64,000 nucleotides of DNA from Photobacterium phosphoreum (GCF_002954725.1 NZ_MSCQ01000002.1:1201358-1265357); one strand, 5' to 3'. Counted from the first letter of the stretch, positions 9,351-17,964 are shown. Translations and numbers: made by a program. Notes: generated from the letters alone by a model not told the origin.

Positions 9351-9692
9351 GGATATTCTCTTAATCTTATGTATTAGGATGTACTGTAAGGTGTTGAGAT
9401 TTAAGTTATCTTTTATGCTGGTAATCTGCATATAAACAGGGATACGAAAAAGGTTAATTGATTACCAATCATATCCGTTTGGTAGTAGTGAAAAAAACGG
9501 ACGCCAAGTGTGACAAAGATCGCTAAAAATGTAAATGTTCACTTATTAAATAATAGGATATTAATTAAGTAAATTTCCTCATGGTATATATTATTTCATA
9601 TAACAAATAATTATATCAATATATCGGCTCAAGGCGTGTCATTGTTTATGCAAAACGCCATATAAGTTATTAATCTCATTAGTGTGGTAGTT

Positions 9693-9911
9693 ATGTTTCA
9701 AAAACAACATCTTATTCAATTAGCGAATATGAAAATGCCGTTTGGTAAATATGCTGGTCGTGTATTGATTGATTTACCCGATGAATATCTTCTGTGGTTT
9801 CAAAAGCAAGGTTTTCCAGAAGGGCAATTAGGCATATTAATGGCATTAGCACTTGAGTTTAAAATAGAAGGCTTAGAATCAGTGATCCGCCCATTGAGAC
9901 AGGATCAGTAA
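9693..9911 (+). CDS. DUF3820 family protein
   Basis: A 72-residue protein of the DUF3820 family, often labelled putative quorum-sensing-regulated virulence factor. The hallmark MPFGKYAGRVLIDLPDEYLL stretch (residues 14-33) is intact and followed by WFQKQGFPEGQLG. It is a small soluble cytoplasmic protein of unknown biochemical role. ATG 9693 is preferred over the GTG three codons upstream. It is first of three genes separated by only 1-2 nt (lipoprotein, VOC protein), so they form an operon. Confidence 0.8.
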   Translation: MFQKQHLIQLANMKMPFGKYAGRVLIDLPDEYLLWFQKQGFPEGQLGILMALALEFKIEGLESVIRPLRQDQ

Positions 9912-9912
9912 G

Positions 9913-10329
9913 GTGGTAAAACGTAAACATCACTATTTATGGAAAACAGCCATGACGATTATGATTGGCTCAGGTCTGGTGGGGTGCGCACTATCACCTC
10001 AATTAAACGCATTAACGTTTATGGATCCTAATTTTCAGCGCTGCGTTGCTACACAGGGTAAACAAGATCTTCAGCAGATCACCACATTAGAATGTAGTCA
10101 TTTTAAGATAAGAGATGCACGAGAGGTGCGCTATTTAACACATTTAAAAACATTAGATTTATCATCAAATCAATTAACGAATCTTGATGTTAGCCATAAT
10201 CCGCTGCTAACGTATTTGAATTATGATGATACGCTGATTAATCATCTCGATATTAGTCGTAACCCTCACTTACTTGCCCCTTTTTATACTCTTGATGAGC
10301 CCAATGGCCCCACAATAATGGCAGAATAA
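9913..10329 (+). CDS. Small leucine-rich-repeat lipoprotein
   Basis: A 138-residue protein starting with GTG one base after the preceding stop. A basic N terminus and hydrophobic segment end in VGC at about residues 23-25, a plausible lipobox, so it should be exported and lipidated. The second half has two or three leucine-rich repeats (LKTLDLSSNQLTNLDVSHN, LLTYLNYDDTLINHLDISRN), a curved binding surface found in surface and recognition proteins. The number of repeats is very low for a stable solenoid. It is the middle gene of the three-gene operon. Confidence 0.7.
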   Translation: MVKRKHHYLWKTAMTIMIGSGLVGCALSPQLNALTFMDPNFQRCVATQGKQDLQQITTLECSHFKIRDAREVRYLTHLKTLDLSSNQLTNLDVSHNPLLTYLNYDDTLINHLDISRNPHLLAPFYTLDEPNGPTIMAE

Positions 10330-10331
10330 TA

Positions 10332-10715
10332 ATGTTAAAAGCAATTCATCATGTCGCGATTATCTGCAGTAATTATACGCGCTCAAAAGCCTTTTACTCA
10401 CAGTTATTACAATTAGAAATTGTGTGTGAAACTTATCGTGAAGATCGTGATTCATATAAATTAGATCTAAAATTACCAGATAATAGTCAAATAGAGTTAT
10501 TTTCATTTAATGGTGCTCCGCAACGTCCGAGCTACCCTGAAGCACAAGGGTTACGCCATTTGGCTTTTGCGGTGGATGATATCGCAGCCATTGTGCGTTA
10601 TCTAGAAGCTAACGGGGTAGTGGTTGAACCGATCCGTATTGATGAACTTACAAATAAAGCCTTTACTTTTTTTAATGATCCTGATGGCTTACCACTAGAG
10701 TTGTATCAAATTTAA
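10332..10715 (+). CDS. VOC family protein, YaeR/GloA2-like
   Basis: A 127-residue vicinal-oxygen-chelate protein. It closely follows E. coli YaeR (GloA2): HHVAIICSNYTRSKAFYSQLL at the N terminus, IELFSFNGAPQRPSYPEAQG in the middle and RHLAFAVDDI plus FFNDPDGLPLELYQ at the C terminus. The two paired beta-alpha-beta-beta-beta units carry the expected metal ligands (His near residue 5, Glu near 57, His near 75, Glu near 123). The exact reaction is not established for this branch. It is the last gene of the operon, with 2 nt between it and the lipoprotein gene. Confidence 0.85.
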   Translation: MLKAIHHVAIICSNYTRSKAFYSQLLQLEIVCETYREDRDSYKLDLKLPDNSQIELFSFNGAPQRPSYPEAQGLRHLAFAVDDIAAIVRYLEANGVVVEPIRIDELTNKAFTFFNDPDGLPLELYQI

Positions 10716-10839
10716 CAAACCGTAGTAACAAATAAAATACGGCGTATACAATATTAATTTTCATGATATCTTTAACTAACAACTATATGCGTGAGTGTGT
10801 ATAGTTGTTGCTCGTTATTGGCGATCAAGGATGAAATAA

Positions 10840-11625
10840 ATGCGTCGGATTATTTTCAATCAAAAAGGCGGTGTTGGTAAGTCAAGTATCACAGTCAATT
10901 TAGCCGCAATCAGCGCAGCTAAGGGCTATAAAACATTGGTGATAGATCTTGATGTACAAGGTAATAGCAGTGCCTATTTAGGGGTTGATATTAATCAGCC
11001 GAATGATAAAACTATTGCTGAACTCCTCAATCAAACCGCGTCTTGGTTTGCTGTATCGACCCCTGTACGTGATTACCCTCAGCCAACGGCTTATGATAAC
11101 TTATTCATTATTCCATCGAGCCCGAAACTTGATAAGTTAGAAGTGGAACTTGAACGACGTTATAAAATTTATAAGCTACGGGACGTATTAGATTCTTTAG
11201 CGGAAGATTTTGATCGTATTTATATTGATACCCCTCCTAATTTAAACTTTTATACTAAATCGGGTTTAATTGCAGCCCATAAATTATTAATTCCTTTTGA
11301 TTGTGATAATTTCTCTCAGCAGGCTCTAATTAAGGTAATGGATAATCTTGCCGAGTTACGTGATGATCATAATCGTGATTTAGTGTTAGAAGGTATTGTA
11401 GTGAATATGTTTAACGCGCAAGCAAAGTTTCCGCGTCAAATTATCGAAGAGATTAAAACGCTAGGCTTTCCTATTTTAGAACCGTATCTACCTCAATCAA
11501 TAAAAATGAAAGAATCGCATTATCAACAATGTCCAATGCTCTACTTTGATCCTAAACATAAATTAACTCAGCAATTTATTGCATTGCATGATGGTATTGA
11601 AGCTGCCGTAACACTAGAGAATTAA
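10840..11625 (+). CDS. Orphan ParA-family ATPase
   Basis: A 261-residue ParA/Soj-type ATPase. The deviant Walker A is NQKGGVGKSS at residues 7-16, where most relatives end in KTT. Walker A' is DLDVQGNSS and Walker B is RIYIDTPPNL. There is no N-terminal DNA-binding extension and no parB or parS-like repeats next to it, so it is not an ordinary segregation pair in this window. Such orphan ParAs in Vibrionaceae may position protein complexes instead; that is inference. It is monocistronic, ending at a hairpin shared with the convergent channel gene. Confidence 0.85.
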   Translation: MRRIIFNQKGGVGKSSITVNLAAISAAKGYKTLVIDLDVQGNSSAYLGVDINQPNDKTIAELLNQTASWFAVSTPVRDYPQPTAYDNLFIIPSSPKLDKLEVELERRYKIYKLRDVLDSLAEDFDRIYIDTPPNLNFYTKSGLIAAHKLLIPFDCDNFSQQALIKVMDNLAELRDDHNRDLVLEGIVVNMFNAQAKFPRQIIEEIKTLGFPILEPYLPQSIKMKESHYQQCPMLYFDPKHKLTQQFIALHDGIEAAVTLEN

Positions 11626-11645
11626 TCATACCGCGGAATAGAATT

Positions 11646-11673
11646 AATGGTAATTCGAGATTGAATTACCATT
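11646..11673. terminator. Hairpin between convergent genes
   Basis: AATGGTAATT and AATTACCATT form a perfect 10-bp stem with an 8-base loop, between the ParA gene and the channel gene. The stem is AT-rich and lacks a strong T tract, so it is a weak terminator candidate. Confidence 0.5.
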
Positions 11674-11679
11674 CACAGA

Positions 11680-12525
11680 TTATGCTATTTTCGCGGGAAA
11701 GGCGCGTTCATATTCTTCCATGAAATCACGACGAATATCTTGTTCAAGGTGGGTTGCGCGTTCTGTTGGACAAAACAACATAAAATGAACGATTTGTTCA
11801 CCAGTACTTGAACTACTAATATGGATATGAGGTTCTGAACCTGGAAGATCTAGCCCCGCATGCTTTTCTATCACGCTATTATAACGACGGGCAACGTCAA
11901 TAAAGTCTTCGCTATGATGGTCAATTTTAGTAATTATCGTCGGAAGAAGAGGATATAGATTAACAAAGTCTCTTACGACGATAGAAAAGTTATGATAAAC
12001 ATAACGTTTCATGAAATTAAGATTTTTCACTGGATACGTGAAAAACATGCTGTTGGGTAAGGTGGCTGTTTTCCCTGTGTAATGATACTGCCCATGATGA
12101 AGATCTATTTCTTGAATCACTGTCGCCATCATATTGTGTTCAATCACTTCGCCACAAATTTTTCCAACTTCTATCCAATCACCAATACGAAATGATCGTG
12201 AACTTGCACGTTGTATTGAGCCAGTAAAGCACAGAATAATTTCTTTTGAGGCGACAACAATAGCAACAGCTATCGCTGTTAAAGAGAAAGCAAATTCACT
12301 TATTTCTGAGCGCCACAAGGCAAATACGATCACTAACATTAAAATAAAGGTGCCATTTTTGGTACGAGACATCCATTTACGCTGTGTTTCAGTAACAAAG
12401 AAATCATCACCACGAACTTGAGACAGTATAATGCGCCGAACAATAGTAATAACGGCAATGATTAATGCAGTGAAGAGCAGTTTGTGGGTTAATAAATAGG
12501 TGAATATTTCAGTGATTATATCCAT
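11680..12525 (-). CDS. MscS-family mechanosensitive channel
   Basis: A 281-residue inner-membrane protein. Three hydrophobic segments (about residues 8-30, 55-73 and 77-100) precede the MscS beta domain, recognised by SFRIGDWIEVGKICGEVIE near residue 110. The C-terminal alpha/beta part follows. It is the size of MscS (286 residues) but diverges in the pore helix, where the Gly/Ala pattern of MscS is not clear, so gating properties cannot be predicted. The expected role is release of solutes on hypo-osmotic shock. The N terminus MDIITEIF has no better alternative start. Confidence 0.8.
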   Translation of the reverse strand: MDIITEIFTYLLTHKLLFTALIIAVITIVRRIILSQVRGDDFFVTETQRKWMSRTKNGTFILMLVIVFALWRSEISEFAFSLTAIAVAIVVASKEIILCFTGSIQRASSRSFRIGDWIEVGKICGEVIEHNMMATVIQEIDLHHGQYHYTGKTATLPNSMFFTYPVKNLNFMKRYVYHNFSIVVRDFVNLYPLLPTIITKIDHHSEDFIDVARRYNSVIEKHAGLDLPGSEPHIHISSSSTGEQIVHFMLFCPTERATHLEQDIRRDFMEEYERAFPAKIA

Positions 12526-12886
12526 GTATTCCTTTATATTGACGATATTAAGTTGTTAATATAACAAAAATTCCATATTTTTACTGCTTAATTTACTAAT
12601 TATTTATACTTTATATATTAAATTTCTTTAATGCAATAAAGAGCTATTAGTATGTAAGATATATTTATTCTGGATAGATAATTATAGTCTTTATAAATAT
12701 TTACACGACAATTAAGAAAATATGAATTAATTATAATTGTAATTTATAAAATTTTATTGTTGGTTTTTGTGAAACTTTCTATTTATATAAAATAACAAAT
12801 ATGAGCATGTGATATTTCTGTGTTATTAATATAATTAGTATTAAGTGCATTATTTTTTATTGGTTTCATTTATTAAGCGGTGTGTA
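12526..12886. other. AT-rich intergenic region
   Basis: About 360 bp, very AT-rich, between the divergently oriented channel gene and the first DUF4832 gene. It must hold both promoters. I see no clear operator, RNA gene or coding potential. Confidence 0.5.
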
Positions 12887-14785
12887 ATGAGCTCAACGTT
12901 ACTTTCATTTCTAATTGCTTCATCTGTATTAAATCCGACTATGAATAACAATCATATACATACTTTAACGGATAATAATAACTTAGCAATAGTTATTCCT
13001 AAACAAAGCAACAAAATATTAACTAATCCTGGGATTGGATTTACTGAGTTGGAGCGAGTGGTTAGTAATGATCCAGAAAATCCTTTTTATGAGGGTCCGC
13101 CTGTAATATCGTATCCAGATACGAGTACGATGTATTATCGTTGGTACTGGGATCAATTAACAACGGCAACTGATCCCCAGCTAAATGAAAAGATGCTGGA
13201 AGATAAAATTGATAGTGTTTTAAAAATTGCAGCAGCGGTCAATAAAAAAGTTGTTATCCGATTTATGGCTCTGCGAGGTAAAAATGATCCTATTTATGAT
13301 CCTGACGTGAATAAAGACAGTAGTGGGATTCCATGCTGGCTGGTACAAGAATTATATGGCCATGGGGTAAATGGTGGTAGTTGTCATTTGTCTGATTCAG
13401 AAGCTGTAAATATGTTTAAAAATCCATTATTTATTCATCGCATGCGGCAATTTCTTGATGTGTTAGGGAAGCGTTATGATCATAATAAGGCATTATTACG
13501 TATTGATATGGGTATGGTGGGAACATGGGGCGAATGGAATCTCTCAGGTTATGCTCCATCAACAAGTCAGAGTGTAGGTTTAACCGACAATGGCTACACA
13601 CTACATGATTTAGAACCTTACATTGATGAGTTGTCTCATGCTTTTCCGCATACCCCAAAAACGATGCTAGGAACCAATAAAGGTGATTTTCTTAGTTATG
13701 CTACGACACGAGGTTTTGGTTGGCGAGTGGATTGTCTTGGTGATTGGGGGGAAGGTTGGAATGAAATGCAAAATGGTTATCCTGATTTAATTGCTCATGC
13801 TTCAGATATTAATACCAATATCGCGCCAGATTTTTTGTTTACTCAACGCTGGAAGAAGTCCGCAGTTGATTTTGAAATTTGTCAAGATTCCTTACAAGAT
13901 TGGAGTCGTACGAGTAATCCATTACACCTTACGTATGATCAGGTTCAGAAAACCTTTAATTTTGCATTAGAAGAGCATGCATCATTAATTAATGCTAAAT
14001 CTCATCCAATTCCTGAACAATATCAATCATTACTTAAAGGTTTTTTAAATAAATTAGGCTATAGATATCAACTTAATCAAGTAGATTATAGCCGTGAGGT
14101 TCCACAAGGTGGCACATTAACGATTAATAGTCAGTGGCAAAATTTAGGTGTCGCACCGAGTTATACTAATTATCCAGTAACATGGCGATTACGTACTACG
14201 GATGGCGATATAGTTGCTTATTATACATCGACTGCAAATATTAAAAATTGGTTACCAGCTAATCATTATGAAGATCAATCACCAATATATAAGATCTCTG
14301 ATCATTTCCAGTTAAGCCCGCATATTGCGAAAGGACAATATTTTGTTGATGTTGGTTTAGTGGCTAAAAATACGCATATGGCTAAAGTATTATTAGCCAA
14401 TGATACAAAAATGACGACAGATAAAGGGCTGCCTTATATATTGAATAACAACAGTGATGTTGATACACCGAGTAAAGGCAGCGATCATCACCAATATTCT
14501 GATAATAGTGGTCAATACGTACCCGATAACCGTGGCCAATACGTACCCGATAATAGTGGTCAGTATATACCGATGGATAATGGACAATACGCAGCAATAA
14601 CATCAGATAAAATTAAAAATAATAATGATATTGCACCTTATCTTGATAATTATAGTTTGTATTCACATCACCAAATGAATAAAAAATCAGCCTTGTTTTA
14701 TGTTAGTCAGCACAGTGATAAATATATAAAGCAACAAAATAATATTGGGCGTTGGCATGAAATTACCACTATTAATGTGATCTAA
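12887..14785 (+). CDS. Secreted DUF4832-type protein, paralog 1 (with repeat insert)
   Basis: A 632-residue member of a four-paralog family in this window. A short hydrophobic N terminus probably directs export; ATG 12887 is used, but a GTG at 12845 would lengthen the signal by 14 residues. The core is a predicted TIM barrel (RWYWDQL, GIPCWL, RIDMGMVGTWGEWNL, DCLGDW, AVDFEIC) followed by a beta-sandwich (GVAPSYTNYPVTWRLR). All four family cysteines are present. Unlike its paralogs it has about 100 extra Asn/Gln/Tyr/His-rich residues before the last strand, including 8-residue repeats. The conserved Glu in GEW and DFE resemble the acid/base and nucleophile of clan-A glycosidases; the function is inferred. 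Confidence 0.75.
   Translation: MSSTLLSFLIASSVLNPTMNNNHIHTLTDNNNLAIVIPKQSNKILTNPGIGFTELERVVSNDPENPFYEGPPVISYPDTSTMYYRWYWDQLTTATDPQLNEKMLEDKIDSVLKIAAAVNKKVVIRFMALRGKNDPIYDPDVNKDSSGIPCWLVQELYGHGVNGGSCHLSDSEAVNMFKNPLFIHRMRQFLDVLGKRYDHNKALLRIDMGMVGTWGEWNLSGYAPSTSQSVGLTDNGYTLHDLEPYIDELSHAFPHTPKTMLGTNKGDFLSYATTRGFGWRVDCLGDWGEGWNEMQNGYPDLIAHASDINTNIAPDFLFTQRWKKSAVDFEICQDSLQDWSRTSNPLHLTYDQVQKTFNFALEEHASLINAKSHPIPEQYQSLLKGFLNKLGYRYQLNQVDYSREVPQGGTLTINSQWQNLGVAPSYTNYPVTWRLRTTDGDIVAYYTSTANIKNWLPANHYEDQSPIYKISDHFQLSPHIAKGQYFVDVGLVAKNTHMAKVLLANDTKMTTDKGLPYILNNNSDVDTPSKGSDHHQYSDNSGQYVPDNRGQYVPDNSGQYIPMDNGQYAAITSDKIKNNNDIAPYLDNYSLYSHHQMNKKSALFYVSQHSDKYIKQQNNIGRWHEITTINVI
14501..14596 (+). repeat. Tandem 24-bp coding repeat
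   Basis: Three 24-bp units at 14501, 14525 and 14549 encode DNSGQYVP, DNRGQYVP and DNSGQYIP. A fourth, degenerate unit (14573-14596) encodes MDNGQYAA. The repeats lie in the insert that is unique to this paralog and look like recent slippage expansion of a linker. Confidence 0.85.
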
Positions 14786-14922
14786 GTGTGATGGAGGAGG
14801 CGTTAAAATATTCTTACGATAGGGGATGATTGATGTTGATTATTAATATGTTTTATTTATATATATCACGCGTTAATATTAGCCAAATATAATCATTATT
14901 GAATATAATTAGGGATGTAATA

Positions 14923-15441
14923 ATGCACATATTCACCGATCGTAAGCATATTATTATTGATACTCGCTCAGAGGAAGCGTTTATTAATCATCATATTGAT
15001 GGCAGTGTCTTTGTTGGCTTTCACGGTACAGAGTTTAAATACTGGTTAGAATTATTATTACCAGATAAGAATATAGACATTGAAGTCATTACAGACGTTG
15101 TTTCTCGTCAACACATTCTTGATACCATCCATCAATTGGGTTATTCACACGCTACAATTATGACCGATGATGTAGAGTCTGAAGCGTTATCGACAATGCC
15201 ATTGTTACCAAATAGTGATGATACACCCGTATTGGATGTTCGTGACTATAGTGAATCTGATGCGAAGGCTCATGTTGCTGATATTCTTCAAGTTAAATCT
15301 GGCGATGATAACCAGCAATATATTGTGCATTGTAATAAAGGTTATCGCTCATTAATTGCGGTTTCAGTCTTGAAATTATTAGGATTATGTAAGTTTATTC
15401 ATGTGGATAACGGTGAGTTAGGACAACAAAAAATAAAATAG
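14923..15441 (+). CDS. Tandem rhodanese-like protein
   Basis: A 172-residue protein with two rhodanese-like halves. The first (IIDTRSEEAFINHHIDGSVFV) has the fold signatures but no active-site Cys. The second ends with the catalytic loop HCNKGYRS, which fits C-x4-R, so one active sulfurtransferase site is expected near residue 143. Double rhodanese tails of this type are often fused to a metallo-beta-lactamase domain (persulfide dioxygenase family), which is missing here. ATG 14923 has AGGGA 7 nt upstream and is preferred over a start eight codons earlier. It probably handles persulfide sulfur in the cytoplasm, which is inference. Confidence 0.75.
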   Translation: MHIFTDRKHIIIDTRSEEAFINHHIDGSVFVGFHGTEFKYWLELLLPDKNIDIEVITDVVSRQHILDTIHQLGYSHATIMTDDVESEALSTMPLLPNSDDTPVLDVRDYSESDAKAHVADILQVKSGDDNQQYIVHCNKGYRSLIAVSVLKLLGLCKFIHVDNGELGQQKIK

Positions 15442-15472
15442 AGTGGTAAGTAATCTAAGTTTGTTGGATGAA

Positions 15473-15510
15473 AAAAAAGCCGAAGTATATAAAAATACGT
15501 CGGCTTTTTT
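15473..15510. terminator. Bidirectional Rho-independent terminator
   Basis: AAAAAAGCCGA and TCGGCTTTTTT frame an interrupted stem with inner GTAT/ATAC pairing, between the convergent rhodanese and DUF3010 genes. Both strands have T tracts. Confidence 0.85.
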
Positions 15511-15527
15511 ATTATATATGTGCGTTA

Positions 15528-15950
15528 TTAACGACCAAGAAACGCATAACCTGTTGTAAATGCTGATTCTTGGAATTGACGTAAACCTGTTGCACGGAAA
15601 TCAATCGCCATCGGATTACGTTTTAATTTCTCTTTGATATCTGCATTAGACATAAAGTTAACATCTAGATCATCAATTAACTGGATAGCCGATTCAAGCT
15701 TAAAGCCGACAGAGCTTCCTGCAAATTTTCCGCGTGTTTCACGTGTACGGATCACTACTTTTTCTACTTTGTAGTCATCAAGTAGTTTTTTAAATGCAAA
15801 TTGGAAATCTCTCATTTTTTGGTTATCAAGAGAATTATCCATAATGAACTTTTGAGTGCGACACTCTGGAATACCGATCATTCCACCTTCTAAAGTTAGT
15901 AGGCAAATAATGGCTTCGTTGCTACGTAGTTCAACTGAACAAATTTTCAT
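15528..15950 (-). CDS. DUF3010 family protein
   Basis: A 140-residue protein of the DUF3010 family, common in Vibrionaceae and related marine gammaproteobacteria. It has an RNase-H-like pattern at the N terminus (KICSVELRSNEAIICLLTLEGG) and a conserved VEKVVIRTRETRGKFAGSSVGFKLESAIQ block near residues 75-105. There is no signal or membrane segment. The biochemical role is unknown. It is monocistronic, followed by a strong terminator, and about 300 bp of AT-rich DNA with no recognised element lie upstream. Confidence 0.8.
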   Translation of the reverse strand: MKICSVELRSNEAIICLLTLEGGMIGIPECRTQKFIMDNSLDNQKMRDFQFAFKKLLDDYKVEKVVIRTRETRGKFAGSSVGFKLESAIQLIDDLDVNFMSNADIKEKLKRNPMAIDFRATGLRQFQESAFTTGYAFLGR

Positions 15951-16250
15951 GTCTATACCTGAATCCTAATATTTTGGTCGTTATTGTAGGCTAAAAAGCG
16001 ATTAGCTGTTAGTGGTGAGATGTTTTTTTATCAATATTGTTGCGGAAACTTCAATCTGCGCTCTTATCGTCAGATTTTAATATAATGGACGTAAATTTGC
16101 GCCTGAAATTTCCTCAATTAATGCCATTGTGTGCATAATTATGGAGTAATAAAGCCAAAATAGGAAAAGAGATAAAAAAGATGTTCTGTTTTTGCTTTAG
16201 GGTAATTGAGTAACAATAATGAGGGATTTAATGTAATAAAAGAGAATATT

Positions 16251-16430
16251 ATGAACAATGCATTATTTAGTCGTCAAAATACAACCATGCTCACTTTTTT
16301 TAAGCATCAGCTATTGGTTGCAAAAACCAACGATGAGTATGATGCTATTATAGCAATGATTCAGTTATGTAATTGGGATCCTAAGTATTTTCAACAAGAT
16401 AAAGATTATGCTATCGATTATGAAAAATAG
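16251..16430 (+). CDS. Small hypothetical protein (59 residues)
   Basis: A short cytoplasmic protein (MNNALFSRQNTTMLTFF start) with a helical N-terminal half and an acidic Tyr-containing tail. ATG 16251 is preceded by GAGAA and is preferred over an in-frame start 15 codons earlier, which would lack a ribosome site. A perfect 10-bp hairpin sits 12 nt after the stop, supporting a real transcript. Family not recognised. Confidence 0.55.
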   Translation: MNNALFSRQNTTMLTFFKHQLLVAKTNDEYDAIIAMIQLCNWDPKYFQQDKDYAIDYEK

Positions 16431-16441
16431 CTGTATGTTAT

Positions 16442-16470
16442 AACGCTAACGACAAACTGCCGTTAGCGTT
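16442..16470. terminator. Hairpin between convergent genes
   Basis: AACGCTAACG and CGTTAGCGTT form a perfect 10-bp stem with a 9-base loop between the convergent genes on each side. The T tract is short. Confidence 0.7.
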
Positions 16471-16480
16471 CTTAGTGTTG

Positions 16481-16831
16481 TTAGCCGCGTTTAACTGGCT
16501 TGTAGGCGCAACCTGCTGCTTGGTAGGTTTCTTTGTCAGTAATTTCAAATGTAGTGTAGAAGAACCAAGCAATAAAACGCATCATCTCATCGCCGTCATT
16601 CATTACCCACTCTGCAAACTCTTCAGGTTCACCTTGGTCATTTTCTTGACTAAATACATGGTAAATACGTTTTTCACCGTCAATCTCAGCTAAGCTAAAA
16701 TGACCAATTAATGCAGCTGCTGCATCTGCAACTTCTGGCTCTTCATTGTTTGTTAGTGCCTCAAGGATTGCTGACACTGAATCAAGTTGTGCTAATTCTT
16801 TTACGAGTGTTTCAAATTCTTCTTGTTGCAT
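16481..16831 (-). CDS. Hypothetical acidic cytoplasmic protein
   Basis: A 116-residue acidic protein beginning MQQEEFETLVKELAQL. It is helical in the first half, with a Trp/Phe-rich stretch (DEMMRFIAWFFYTTFEI) near residues 83-100 and a C-terminal basic end (KPVKRG). There is no signal peptide. I do not recognise the family. It lies 40 nt downstream of the YgjP-like peptidase gene on the same strand, so the two may be co-transcribed. Confidence 0.65.
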   Translation of the reverse strand: MQQEEFETLVKELAQLDSVSAILEALTNNEEPEVADAAAALIGHFSLAEIDGEKRIYHVFSQENDQGEPEEFAEWVMNDGDEMMRFIAWFFYTTFEITDKETYQAAGCAYKPVKRG

Positions 16832-16871
16832 GATGTTATCTCATTATTTCACTATGGTGAGTATAATAACC

Positions 16872-17378
16872 TTAATTGTAAATAGAACCAAAATGTTCAA
16901 CTTGTGTTAGGTACATACGCATATCAAATTCGAGTTGATGGTATTGCGGTTCCATGTGACAGCAAAGTTGATAAAAGGCTTTGTTATGATCTTTTTCTTT
17001 TAAGTGTGCCAATTCGTGTACAACAATCATCCGTAAAAAAGGCAGTGGGGCCTCTTTAAAGATGGTAGCGATTCTGATTTCATGTTTGGCTTTGAGTTTA
17101 TTGCCATGCACACGTGAAATAAATGTATGTAGACCCAATGCATGATTTATAACATTAATTTTATTGTCATAGCCAACTTTACTGATTGGCGCCGATTTTT
17201 TTAAATACTGATTTTTTAATTCAATAACATAATCATAAAGGGCTTTTTCTGTTTTAATGGTATGCGGTGCAGGGTAACGGTTAAGTAACAATGTTTTGAG
17301 TTGGTCTTTGTCAATTAATTGCTGAACTTGATCAACGAGGTGAGGAGGATAACCTTGAATATATTTGAGTTGTTGCAT
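16872..17378 (-). CDS. YgjP/WLM-like zinc metallopeptidase (DUF45)
   Basis: A 168-residue M48-superfamily protein of the YgjP-like (DUF45) type. The zinc motif HELAH appears near residue 122 in RMIVVHELAHLKEKDHNKAFY, a spacing typical of YgjP and SprT-like proteins. It is shorter than E. coli YgjP and lacks a membrane anchor, so it should be a soluble cytoplasmic protease. The substrate is unknown; related WLM proteases act on DNA-protein crosslinks or ubiquitin-like proteins in eukaryotes. It is transcribed divergently from the methyltransferase-like gene. Confidence 0.8.
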   Translation of the reverse strand: MQQLKYIQGYPPHLVDQVQQLIDKDQLKTLLLNRYPAPHTIKTEKALYDYVIELKNQYLKKSAPISKVGYDNKINVINHALGLHTFISRVHGNKLKAKHEIRIATIFKEAPLPFLRMIVVHELAHLKEKDHNKAFYQLCCHMEPQYHQLEFDMRMYLTQVEHFGSIYN

Positions 17379-17517
17379 AACCGATATTACTCTTAACCAA
17401 AAGACTTATGCTATAAGTAGGTAACTATCGAGGCAACCTTATTCTTGGGTAAACTGAGATAAAATACTTGGAGCTTGATAACTAACATGACGTTCAATTA
17501 TAGAAGGATAAGTCATT

Positions 17518-17964
17518 GTGTTTTTGAAAATTCCCCCACCTATCTTTGTTGTTATCGCATTACTTGCTATGTATGGATGTAAGTTGTTTTTGCCATTATG
17601 GCAATTTAAGACGCTTTGGATCATCACTATCCCATTAATTATCATTACGGTGACCATTGGTTTTTTATCCATATTAGCGTTAGCAAAAGCCGATACAACC
17701 ATTAGTCCTTTTACACCAGAAAAAACAGCTCGACTCGTTACGCGAGGTATATATCAATATAGTCGTAACCCAATGTATCTTAGCTTATTATTATTGCTTA
17801 TTACGGTAGTGTTTATCAGTGGAGAGTTATCCTCAGTTTTTGTGGTGATAACCTTTGTGTTAGTGGTTAATCACTATCAGATTAAGCCTGAAGAAAAAGC
17901 ACTAATGTATCTGTTTGGTGATGAGTATCGTCACTATTGTCTACATGTCAGGCGTTGGTTATAG
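17518..17964 (+). CDS. Isoprenylcysteine-carboxyl-methyltransferase-like membrane protein
   Basis: A 148-residue membrane protein of the ICMT/PEMT-like family. Three to four hydrophobic segments are visible, and the family signature spans GIYQYSRNPMYLSLLLLL (about residues 76-93) and the C-terminal EEKALMYLFGDEYRHYCLHV, the S-adenosylmethionine-binding elements. Bacteria lack prenylated CaaX proteins, so the methyl acceptor is unknown, possibly a lipid. The start is GTG 17518 with GAAGGA upstream. Confidence 0.8.
   Translation: MFLKIPPPIFVVIALLAMYGCKLFLPLWQFKTLWIITIPLIIITVTIGFLSILALAKADTTISPFTPEKTARLVTRGIYQYSRNPMYLSLLLLLITVVFISGELSSVFVVITFVLVVNHYQIKPEEKALMYLFGDEYRHYCLHVRRWL

Noticed and set aside
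10840..11625. ParA as evidence of a plasmid or second chromosome origin
   Set aside because: No parB, parS-like cluster, rep gene or DnaA-box array is present, so an origin is not supported.
14501..14596. 24-bp repeats considered as CRISPR repeats
   Set aside because: They are contiguous without spacers, in frame, and encode a repeated peptide inside a real gene.
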